Source of the DNA: Verrucomicrobiales bacterium
GTDB taxonomy: Bacteria; Verrucomicrobiota; Verrucomicrobiia; Limisphaerales; J093
Assembly (NCBI GenBank): GCA_024233305.1
Contig: JACKPV010000025.1
Span: forward strand, 124,001 to 188,000
Length of the DNA: 64,000 bases
Direction of reading: 5' to 3'
The translations under genes were made by a program, and so were the position numbers. Position 1 is the first letter of the stretch; each line of letters begins with the position of its first letter. This document shows, piece after piece, positions 1 through 6,944 of the stretch. The notes under the pieces were generated by a model. The model was not told the DNA's origin. It did not search any database and worked only from the letters and a program-made list of their open reading frames with translations.

Positions 1-829
1 GAACCAGGGCGGCCCGGAATTCCCCGCGGCGCGGATGGTAGGTGGGCACGAGCATGGTCACCCCCGGAACCGCGCGGCGGTCGGAGCGCCGCACCAACGG
101 TTGGCGCCCGGCCACCTTGACGTCGTCGCGATAGACGGCGTTCAGCAGCGGTTGGCTCCCCGACTCGTCCGCCGCCAACCGCGGACGCCCGTCGACGTCA
201 AAGAGCGAGAAGGGATTGGCCTTCCGTTCCCAATCGACCGTCGGCTGACTGAAGCGCTGCCGCCGCACCGCCCCGGTAAGCCGATCGGTTTCGGTGAACT
301 CGTCGTCGTAGGATTCCGCCGGGCGATGGCCATCCCCATAGACGTCCAGCAGCCAGACCCGCCAGGATTTGTCGCCCGCAAAGCCCTCCGGCAGCGTATA
401 GAACTCATCCCGTTGGCGGCGCGGGGTTGGCCCCAACCAGTCGCCGAGCGCCTGCATGATGGCCGGTGACGTCGCATTCGTCGCGTAACCGATCGCCAGC
501 ACTCCCGGGTGATTCCACTGCGGCGAGGTTTGGTTCATGAACTCGTTCCAGGTGTCGAGGGACGGGGTTTCCTCACGGTTCAGCAACCGTTCCAGATCCC
601 GCAGCAACTCTTCGACCGCCTCGACCCGCCGTTCGAGGTCGACGCCGATTTCGTTGCCGAGCTGGTAGAAACGGGCCTCGTCCGCCCGCTGGCCATCCCG
701 GTGGAACCAGGTCGCCAGGGACAAGCTGAACGCGGCCCCGATCGCGCCGACCACTCCCACCAAATGGAAGCAGCGCCACGGAATCCGGGCGTCTGCGGCG
801 GGTCGAGAGGAGTCGTTCCCGAGGTGCAT
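1..829 (-). CDS. CHASE-domain membrane sensor protein, C-terminal part missing
   Basis: An open frame starts at ATG 829 and is still open at the left edge, giving 276 residues; an in-frame TGA lies five codons upstream of the ATG, which supports the start. Residues 20-42 form a hydrophobic membrane segment. The following region reads like an extracellular CHASE sensor domain: an amphipathic helix at about 45-75 (FYQLGNEIGVDLERRVEAVE), then a GVLAIGYATNA strand, and near the edge a VPGVTMLVPTY segment resembling the 'g..l.xPVY' end of CHASE domains. CHASE proteins sense small extracellular ligands and pass the signal to a cytoplasmic output such as a histidine kinase, GGDEF/EAL or cyclase domain. 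That output would lie beyond the edge and cannot be seen. The family call is by motif only. Confidence 0.72.
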   Translation of the reverse strand, partial: MHLGNDSSRPAADARIPWRCFHLVGVVGAIGAAFSLSLATWFHRDGQRADEARFYQLGNEIGVDLERRVEAVEELLRDLERLLNREETPSLDTWNEFMNQTSPQWNHPGVLAIGYATNATSPAIMQALGDWLGPTPRRQRDEFYTLPEGFAGDKSWRVWLLDVYGDGHRPAESYDDEFTETDRLTGAVRRQRFSQPTVDWERKANPFSLFDVDGRPRLAADESGSQPLLNAVYRDDVKVAGRQPLVRRSDRRAVPGVTMLVPTYHPRRGEFRAALV

Positions 830-937
830 CAGGTCACACGATCACGCCTCTTCGTAGCCGAATCCCCCGCCGGTGTCCATGCCCCCGGCTGGGGGTATTT
901 ACCCCTATTGCCGGTCCGTCTCCCATCTACCGCACCC

Positions 938-1023
938 TCGGAATCGGCGAGACCGTGTAAGCCCCTGGATTTCAGCGCCGACTACACGACGGCGGCTACA
1001 GCGTGTTGAATCGATACGGCTGA
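938..1023 (-). repeat. Half copy of the ~200-bp MITE-like element A
   Basis: Read on the minus strand, this matches the left half of the element at 29608: terminal CAGCCGTATCGATTCA, then GTAGCCGCC, GTGTAGTCGGCGCTGAAATCC and a CTTAC-CGGTC block. The right half is absent. It sits between the divergent CHASE-sensor and sulfatase genes. The rest of 830-1103 holds a GC hairpin near 880-897 and nothing else I recognise. Confidence 0.7.
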
Positions 1024-1103
1024 GCCGGTAGTTCCGACACCCCCCCGGGAACCGCAACTGGAAAAGGCGTGGCTTACCGGACGGGTTCGCGCATGGTCGG
1101 GGC

Positions 1104-2684
1104 ATGCGCAAACGATGGCTTGCCGTGCTGGCCGCATTCCTTTGGACCGGTTGCCCGAGCGCCACCGCCACGGACGGGCGACCGAACGTGGTCGTCGTTC
1201 TCGCGGATGACCTGGGCTTCTCGGATCTCGGGTGTTACGGCGGGGAAATTGAGACGCCCAACCTGGACCGGTTGGCGGCCGGAGGACTCCGCTTCACCCA
1301 GTTCTACAACTGCGCCAAGTGTGAAACCACCCGCGCCACCCTGTTGACCGGTCGCTACCACCACGAGGTCGGGATCGCGAAGCTCGCCCATGCCGCCACG
1401 CTCGCCGAGGTGGCGCAGCAGGCCGGCTACACGACCTTGATGGCCGGGAAATGGCACATGGAGGGCAACCCCCTTGATCGCGGTTTCGAGCGTTACTTCG
1501 GCCATTTGAGTGGCGCGTGCAACTACTTCACCGGCGACGGCACTTTCCGGATCGACCGCGAGGTTTACGAGGTCCCCGAGTCCGGTTTCTACACGACGGA
1601 CGCCAACACCGACTGGGCTGTCCGTTTTCTCCACGAGGCGCCGACCGACAAGCCGTTCTTCCTCTACCTCGCTTACAACGCCCCGCACTATCCGCTTCAG
1701 GCGCCGGAATCTGACGTGCGCAAGTACCTCGGCCGGTATCGCGGAGGGTGGGACGCGATGCGCAGTGCGCGTGCCGCCCGGCAACAGGCAATGGGCCTGC
1801 TGCCGCACGATTTCACCCCGGCGCCGCGACCGCCGGACGTGCCCGCGTGGGATTCCTTGTCGCTTGCCGAGCAGATCGAACAAGACCTGATGATGGCGAC
1901 TTACGCCGCGATGGTCGACCGGTTGGACCGGAACATCGGGCGTTTGATGGCGGCCCTGGAAGCGACCGGTCGCGCGGACAACACGCTGCTGTTGTTCTTC
2001 AGCGACAACGGCGCCTGCCCCTTCCAACGCACGCGGCCCGAAACCCGCGAGCAACTGCTGTTGCCGTGGGATCCGACCTCGTACTGGACTTACGACAAGG
2101 GCTGGGCGCACGCCTGCAACACGCCGTTCCGCGAATACAAGCGGAACCAGCACGAAGGGGGCATTGCGACGCCGTGCATTGCGCACTGGCCCGCGGGGCC
2201 GGGACGTCCCGTCATCGGCCCGGACTTCCGAGAATCGGCCGAGGGACGGCTCACCGATCAACCCGCGCATCTCGTCGACATCATGGCCACGCTGCTTGAC
2301 CTTGCCGGAACCGCGTACCCGACGACGATTCACGATCAGCCGACCGGTTCCCCGCGCGGCTTGAGTCTGCGGCCGATCCTGGAGGGCCGGGTGCGCGAGC
2401 CGCATCCGACGTTTCACTTCACTTACTACGGCAACCACAACGCGCTGCGCGAGGGGGATTGGAAACTGGTCAACCTCGGCAACGGCCCGTGGGAACTCTA
2501 CGATCTCGCGACCGACCGCACCGAGCAGCACGACTTGGCGGAAACCCACGTCGAACGAAGGGACGCGATGGCGGCCAGCTGGCAGCAGCTCGCCGAGGAG
2601 ATCCACGTTCCCGATCCGCGGTCGCGCCGGAATGGAGGCGGCCAGCAGAAGGAGGCGAAGGCCGACGCCATCCTGGACGAGTAG
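1104..2684 (+). CDS. Sulfatase (arylsulfatase family), exported
   Basis: 526 residues. A hydrophobic N-terminus with a Cys (WTGC, C17) suggests a signal peptide, possibly of lipoprotein type. The alkaline phosphatase/sulfatase fold is recognised from NVVVVLADDLGFSDLGCYGG (metal-binding D35, D36), TPNLDRLAAGGLRF, the active-site segment CETTRATLLTGRY (C73-R77), GKWHMEG (K116, H118) and FFSDNG. Family members hydrolyse sulfate esters, often on sulfated polysaccharides or mucins, with a formylglycine made from the active-site Cys. The canonical motif is C/S-x-P-x-R; here the Pro is Thr (C-E-T-T-R), so maturation by the usual formylglycine-generating enzyme is not assured. The C-terminal NALREGDWKLVN/ELYDLATDRTEQHDLA segment is typical. 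The gene stands alone and its substrate cannot be inferred. Confidence 0.93.
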   Translation: MRKRWLAVLAAFLWTGCPSATATDGRPNVVVVLADDLGFSDLGCYGGEIETPNLDRLAAGGLRFTQFYNCAKCETTRATLLTGRYHHEVGIAKLAHAATLAEVAQQAGYTTLMAGKWHMEGNPLDRGFERYFGHLSGACNYFTGDGTFRIDREVYEVPESGFYTTDANTDWAVRFLHEAPTDKPFFLYLAYNAPHYPLQAPESDVRKYLGRYRGGWDAMRSARAARQQAMGLLPHDFTPAPRPPDVPAWDSLSLAEQIEQDLMMATYAAMVDRLDRNIGRLMAALEATGRADNTLLLFFSDNGACPFQRTRPETREQLLLPWDPTSYWTYDKGWAHACNTPFREYKRNQHEGGIATPCIAHWPAGPGRPVIGPDFRESAEGRLTDQPAHLVDIMATLLDLAGTAYPTTIHDQPTGSPRGLSLRPILEGRVREPHPTFHFTYYGNHNALREGDWKLVNLGNGPWELYDLATDRTEQHDLAETHVERRDAMAASWQQLAEEIHVPDPRSRRNGGGQQKEAKADAILDE

Positions 2685-2708
2685 ACAACCCGACGGCAAG
2701 CAGCTCAG

Positions 2709-2903
2709 CCGTAACCATGCAGAGGGATTAACCACGGATGGGCGCGGATGGGCACGGATATTGAGGGAAACCAGAATCGCGCGCCCTGGGTTCGGGCTCA
2801 CCATTTAGTGAGGTTTCCCGGCTTCTCCGCCAGGGCGGCAGCGCCGCGCCCCATCCGTGGCATCCGTGCCCATCCGCGGTCCATTGACTGAATCGATACG
2901 GCT
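2709..2903 (+). repeat. Dispersed element B, copy 1 (ACGGATGGGC type)
   Basis: It begins CGTAACCATGCAG, continues ACCACGGATGGGCGCGG-ATGGGCACGGATA, has a middle containing GGTTCGGGCTCACCATTTAG, and ends CATCCGTGCCCATCCGCGGTCCAT. The ends are inverted relative to each other, so the element could fold into one long hairpin. It closely matches the copy at 45960 in opposite orientation. It ends in TGAATCGATACGGCTGAG, which is fused head to head to element A at 2902. Together they fill the 2685-3099 gap, which contains no gene. Confidence 0.8.
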
Positions 2904-3102
2904 GAGCCGTATCGATGCAACCCGCGGTAGCCGTCGACGTGTAGTCGGCGCTGAAATCCTGGGGGTTACGCGGTCTCGCTGGTTCCGACTGGCAGTCGCG
3001 TTTTGGTGAATCATCGCGCCCGGCGGCAGGCAGCCCGATCCCGGCTGAATCATGCGCCGACCGCACGCCGGCGGCTACGAGTTACTGAATGGTCACGGCT
3101 CA
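2902..3102 (+). repeat. MITE-like element A, copy 1
   Basis: About 200 bp, collinear with the copy at 29608. Shared blocks include TGAGCCGTATCGAT at the left end, GACGTGTAGTCGGCGCTGAA, GGTTCCGACTGGC, GTCGCGTTTTGGTGAATC, CCCGGCGGCAGGC and CTGAATCATGCGCCGAC. The left and right arms are imperfect inverted repeats (GTAGCCG(T/C)CGACGTGTAGTCGGCGC against its reverse complement). Read from the right, the terminal bases are TGAGCCGTGACCATTCA, and that TGA is the stop codon of the FeoB permease gene on the minus strand. No transposase is present. Confidence 0.78.
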
Positions 3103-4539
3103 GCCGAAACCCGCCACCAACCGCCAGACCTGCGCCACGAAGAAGGTCGCGACCAACCCCATCGCGAGCGGCAGCAAGGCGGCCACGACGGTCCACTTCA
3201 CGCTGCCGGATTCGCGGTAGATGGTGTAGATCGTCGTGCTGCAGGGATTGTGCAGCAGGCTGAACAGCATCAGATTGACGCCCGTAAGCACCGTCCAGCC
3301 GCCGGCCAGCAGCAGCGTCCGGGTGTGGTTGGCATCCTCCAGTTCAAACATCACTCCCGTCCCCTCACCCACCCCGGTGAGCCTGGCGGTCAACACCGTC
3401 AGCATCAGGACCGTCGGGATCACGATTTCGTTCGCCGGGATCGCGATGATGTAGGCGAGGAGGATCACCCCGTTGAGGCCGATCAGGAACCCGACCGGAT
3501 CCAACCAGCGGATGATGTGTTCGGCCAGGCTTGATCCGCCAAAGGACACGTTGGCCACCAGCCAGATGACAACCCCCGCCGGCGCGGCGAAGACGATGGC
3601 ACGCCAGAGCACGTAAAGGGTCCGGTCGATCAACGACGTGTAAAGCGTTTGCAGCAGACGCGGCGGCCGGTAGGGCGGCAGCTCGAGGCTGAACGTCGAC
3701 ACCGCGCCCCGCAGGACCGTGCGGGAAAGGCCCCACGAAGTCACCAGCGACAGCACCACTCCGAAAAGCGCCACGCCCACCACCGCCGCGGCGGACACGA
3801 GGCCGGCCAGGACCGGCGGCGCCGTGGCGCCGATGAAGATGCTGGCAATCAGGATCTGCGTCGGCCAGCGACCGTTGCAGAGGGCAAAATTGTTGGTGAT
3901 CATCGCGATCAAGCGCTCCCGCGGACTGTCGATGATCCGCGTCGCCACCACCCCCGCCGCGTTGCAGCCGAAACCCATCATCATGCTCAGCGACTGCTTC
4001 CCGTGCGCGCCCGCTCGCTGGAACAGGCGGTCGAGATTGAACGCGACGCGCGGCAGGTAGCCGAAATCCTCGAGCATCGTGAAGAGCGGAAAGAAGATGG
4101 CCATCGGCGGCAACATCACGCTGACCACCCAGGCCGTGGCCAGATAAGCCCCATCAAGCAACAGTCCGCTGAGCCAGCCCGGCGAGCCCAGCCCGGCGGC
4201 CAGTTGCTTCAACGCGGGATGCAGGGTGTCGACCAGTAACGACGCCAGCCAGCGGGAAGGAAAATTCGCGCCCACGATGGTGATCCAAAACACCGACGCG
4301 AACAACAACAGCATGAGCGGAAACCCCCAGAGCCGGCTGGTCACGATCCGGTCCAGAGTGCGGTCCCAATCGAAGCGAGGCTGCTGCCCCGGCCGGGTGA
4401 CCGCACGATCTGCCACCCGCGCCGCCTCGGCATAAATCGCCTCGGCCATGTGGTCATGCAGGCTGCCTCCCACCTGCCAACGCAAGTCGCGCGCCCGCTG
4501 CAGCAGCCGGTCGACATCCGTGGTGGTCGAGCGGTTCAT
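3100..4539 (-). CDS. feoB-C: Split FeoB, C-terminal Fe(II) permease protein
   Basis: 479 residues, matching the membrane half of FeoB (Gate/nucleoside-recognition domains) with no GTPase domain. After a charged 60-residue lead-in comes the FeoB-like entry DRIVTSRLWGFPLMLL, then about eight hydrophobic segments including VSVMLPPMAIFFPLF, LEDFGYLPRVAFNLDRL and MMMGFGCNAAGV (GFGC 189-192), plus a second cysteine motif NNFALCNGR (C221). It should form the inner-membrane ferrous-iron channel, driven by the GTPase encoded just upstream. Its ATG overlaps the stop of that gene by 4 bp (ATGA), so the two are translationally coupled. The stop codon lies in the end of repeat element A. The symbol is descriptive: this is the second half of feoB as a separate protein. 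Confidence 0.93.
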   Translation of the reverse strand: MNRSTTTDVDRLLQRARDLRWQVGGSLHDHMAEAIYAEAARVADRAVTRPGQQPRFDWDRTLDRIVTSRLWGFPLMLLLFASVFWITIVGANFPSRWLASLLVDTLHPALKQLAAGLGSPGWLSGLLLDGAYLATAWVVSVMLPPMAIFFPLFTMLEDFGYLPRVAFNLDRLFQRAGAHGKQSLSMMMGFGCNAAGVVATRIIDSPRERLIAMITNNFALCNGRWPTQILIASIFIGATAPPVLAGLVSAAAVVGVALFGVVLSLVTSWGLSRTVLRGAVSTFSLELPPYRPPRLLQTLYTSLIDRTLYVLWRAIVFAAPAGVVIWLVANVSFGGSSLAEHIIRWLDPVGFLIGLNGVILLAYIIAIPANEIVIPTVLMLTVLTARLTGVGEGTGVMFELEDANHTRTLLLAGGWTVLTGVNLMLFSLLHNPCSTTIYTIYRESGSVKWTVVAALLPLAMGLVATFFVAQVWRLVAGFG

Positions 4540-5372
4540 GAATTGGATCCCCTTACGGCAGCCGCCGCTCCCGCCTGACGGGCCGTGGCGGAGGGCCCCG
4601 GCAGTTCACCGTCCCGCAGGGCCTCGGCGATGCGCTGATCCCCGTCCAACAGGCGCCACGCCACCCACCGCGGATTCGGCAGATCAGGATGCAGCCGCGT
4701 CAGCTCGGTCACCAGCGAGTTCAAGGCCTGTTTCAAGACGGGAGGCTCCTCGAAGACCCGGCGCGGTCGGCACGCGGCGCGCCCCGTCGCGACCTCGTCG
4801 ACCGCCTGCAACAAGGCCTGCGTACCTTCGCCGTACCGCGCCGCCGTGCGCACCACGGGCACGCCCAGGTCGCGCGCCAGCCGACGGTCATCGATCTCGA
4901 TCCCCAACCGGCGGGCCTGATCGAGCAGGTTGAGGCAGACCACGACACGCTCGGTGATCTCCAGGACTTGCAGCACGAGGTTGAGATTCCGTTCGAGCCG
5001 GGTGGCATCGACCACGGCAATGGTCACGTCCGGCCGGCCGAACAGGAGGAAATCGCGGGCCACCTCTTCGTCCGTGCTCGTGGCCAGCAACGAATAGGTG
5101 CCGGGCAAGTCCACCAACTTGTGGCGGCGACCGGCATACTCGAAACCGCCCTCGGCGCGCGTCACCGTCTTGCCGGGCCAGTTCCCGGTGTGCTGGCGCA
5201 ATCCGGTGAGGTTGTTGAAAACCGTGCTTTTCCCAACGTTCGGGTTGCCCGCCAGCGCGACCACATAGTCCCAGTCCGCCATGTCCACGCCCAGCCGCTT
5301 CAAGCCGGCGAGGTTGTGCACCGGACAGGTCGCGCACGCCGGGGACGTTGGCGGGGTCGACGTAGGGTTCAT
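4536..5372 (-). CDS. feoB-N: Split FeoB, N-terminal GTPase protein
   Basis: 278 residues, corresponding to the cytosolic G domain plus a helical GDI-like region of FeoB. Motifs: CxxC (C13, C16), G1 GNPNVGKS (42-49), the FeoB-type G2 region HTGNWPGKTV (61-70), G3 DLPG (88-91) and G4 NLLD (148-151, against N-M/K-x-D in most relatives). There is no membrane segment. I chose ATG 5372 over the longer frame because it overlaps the upstream stop as ATGA and starts just before the CxxC and G1 motifs. A 4-bp overlap also joins it to the permease gene. GTP binding by this protein is expected to gate Fe(II) entry; separation from the permease means the two must associate non-covalently. Confidence 0.93.
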   Translation of the reverse strand: MNPTSTPPTSPACATCPVHNLAGLKRLGVDMADWDYVVALAGNPNVGKSTVFNNLTGLRQHTGNWPGKTVTRAEGGFEYAGRRHKLVDLPGTYSLLATSTDEEVARDFLLFGRPDVTIAVVDATRLERNLNLVLQVLEITERVVVCLNLLDQARRLGIEIDDRRLARDLGVPVVRTAARYGEGTQALLQAVDEVATGRAACRPRRVFEEPPVLKQALNSLVTELTRLHPDLPNPRWVAWRLLDGDQRIAEALRDGELPGPSATARQAGAAAAVRGSNS

Positions 5373-6427
5373 GCGGTGGTCCCAGCCGGGCGGAGGTGAA
5401 CGTGCCGGGCCTGGTCCCGGCGCAACGCAATCAGGCTGTCGCGCACCCGGTAGGCGGTGGGATCCCCGCCGGGACTGCGCATCTCGGCGCGGATGCGGGT
5501 GCCGGGGAGCACGCCCAGATCGAGCAAACGGCGCCGTTCCGCGCCCCGGCACAGCGGCGAAATCAGCTGCACCACGCCTTCCTCCCCCGGAGGTAACGTC
5601 GGCAGCGCGGGGCCCGGTGGCGCGCCGATCGCCGCGTCCCGGGCGAGGAGGTCCGCGGAGATGTTCGCCGCCACCACAGGCGTGAGCTGCCGCGGCCGAC
5701 CGTCTGCCAGGAACCCGACGGAGTGATTGGTCATTCCGGTGAGTTCGATGACCTGCCCCGGATAGATCCCCTCCGCCACGATCTGTTCGTAGAGCGACTC
5801 GGGCTCATCCTCGATGTGGACCACGCGCACCCGCTGCCCGACGGGAAAGGTCCCCAGTGGCTGGCCCCCGTGCGGAACGAACTCACCGTCCGGAGTCGGG
5901 ATCGGATCGCCGTGCGGGTCATGCGTCGGATGCCCGAGACTGGCCGCCAAAGCCTCGGTCTGGTCGGCGCTCAGCCGATGTTCCTCCCGTTCGGCCAGCT
6001 CGTGCCAATCCGCCTCAGCCACTCCGGTTTGCTCGGCCAGATGGCGTTCCCAGATGCGATGCGCCCGGATGATGCCCAGACCGTAACGCCTTCCTTCGGC
6101 GGTCAATCGGAGCGCTCCCTCCCGCGCTTCGATCAGGCCAGCGTCCTGCAACTCCGCGATGACCGCGGCAGCCGTGTTCTGACTCGACTGGAGCGCCCCG
6201 GCAAGGCTCGTCAAGCTCACCGAACCACCACTAATTTCGACCTTGCAGAGATGCTTGAGCGCATCCTCCTTGAGAACCCGGGCGCTGGCCCGGCGGAACC
6301 GCTTCCAGACCGCCAGCAACCCGCGACGCGGCCAGAAAAGCCAGGCCAGCAGCGCCAGGGAAGCCAGCCCGGCCGCCAGCGCGGTCAGCGGGTCGTAGGT
6401 GGTCAACGATGCCGGGGCGGGACTCAT
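5369..6427 (-). CDS. Membrane-anchored DtxR/MntR-like protein with two FeoA domains
   Basis: 352 residues from ATG 6427 (GTG 6469 is an alternative). Order of parts: one membrane helix (about 14-32), a basic linker, a winged helix (54-115: SLAGALQSSQNTAAAVIAEL, GLIEAREGALRLTAEG), the DtxR metal-binding/dimerisation helices (116-175, with HRIWERHL, WHELAEREEH and GHPTHDPHGDP), then two SH3-like FeoA domains (about 188-262 and 279-346). FeoA normally is a small free partner of FeoB; DtxR/MntR proteins are cytosolic Fe/Mn-responsive repressors. Here both are fused and tethered to the membrane ahead of a split feoB. It may still bind DNA, or the winged helix may have become a FeoC-like structural part of the transporter. 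First gene of the operon. Confidence 0.88.
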   Translation of the reverse strand: MSPAPASLTTYDPLTALAAGLASLALLAWLFWPRRGLLAVWKRFRRASARVLKEDALKHLCKVEISGGSVSLTSLAGALQSSQNTAAAVIAELQDAGLIEAREGALRLTAEGRRYGLGIIRAHRIWERHLAEQTGVAEADWHELAEREEHRLSADQTEALAASLGHPTHDPHGDPIPTPDGEFVPHGGQPLGTFPVGQRVRVVHIEDEPESLYEQIVAEGIYPGQVIELTGMTNHSVGFLADGRPRQLTPVVAANISADLLARDAAIGAPPGPALPTLPPGEEGVVQLISPLCRGAERRRLLDLGVLPGTRIRAEMRSPGGDPTAYRVRDSLIALRRDQARHVHLRPAGTTA

Positions 6428-6527
6428 TGCGGGATGAACTGAGATCCGCCGGCAGCCGGCCGGCGACACCCGTCTCGTTTCGGCATGAGCGTCCCGTTTC
6501 TAATCATGGGATGAAGCTAGCATGGCC

Positions 6528-6549
6528 AAAGTTAGAAGCAACAAACTTT
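6528..6549. promoter_or_regulatory. Candidate operator upstream of the feo operon
   Basis: The inverted repeat AAAGTT-N10-AACTTT lies about 100 bp upstream of the first feo gene, in a locally AT-richer patch. The symmetry and position suit a metal-responsive repressor site, but it does not clearly match a known DtxR, MntR or Fur consensus, and no second copy was found in the window. Confidence 0.3.
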
Positions 6550-6752
6550 CTTTGACCCGCCTATCACAGCCCAGTCCGTGGCCTGAGCCACAGCGTTTCG
6601 ATCCATCGCCACCGCTGGGCGGCGACCGTGCAAGACGGCGGGGGCACCCGCCCACGATCGAACGGCCTCCTCGCCGGAACTCGCAAGGAACGCGGGGGTT
6701 TGAACGGCGGGGGTCGAGTGAACGGGCGGAACGGCGCGCAGAGGACGGCGCG

Positions 6753-6810
6753 CCCTACCCACGCCGGGTGGTAGGGTGCGTCGCTCCCTGCACGCAGGCT
6801 GGCGGGAGCG
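6753..6810. repeat. Two adjacent GC-rich hairpins in the feo upstream gap
   Basis: CCCTAC(c)CAC pairs with GTGGTAGGG (6753-6776), and CGCTCCC pairs with GGGAGCG (6782-6810) around an inner CTGC/GCAG. They are preceded by GGACGGCGCGCC. The arrangement resembles dispersed 'GGACGGCGCGCCCTACC...GGTAGGGTGCGTCGCTCC' repeats that I associate with verrucomicrobial genomes, but only one copy is in the window. The remainder of 6428-6944 contains no gene that I can support. Confidence 0.45.
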
Positions 6811-6944
6811 TCATCGCACGATTCCCGCGCCGCCCCGCAGCTTGCTTCTTGGTTCTGCGCCAAGCCGCGTCGGATCCAGCGAGGAGCATCCTCATGACCT
6901 CCGCCGAGGTCGGGCCGGACGCGGATCAAGGCCCGCTGCGGCCA

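Noticed and set aside
35..1009. Plus-strand frames at the left end (35-469, 509-1009)
   Set aside because: Antisense to the CHASE-domain gene, which has a membrane helix and domain-like sequence.
1074..2804. 576-residue minus frame opposite the sulfatase
   Set aside because: No motifs; the sulfatase signature on the plus strand is unambiguous.
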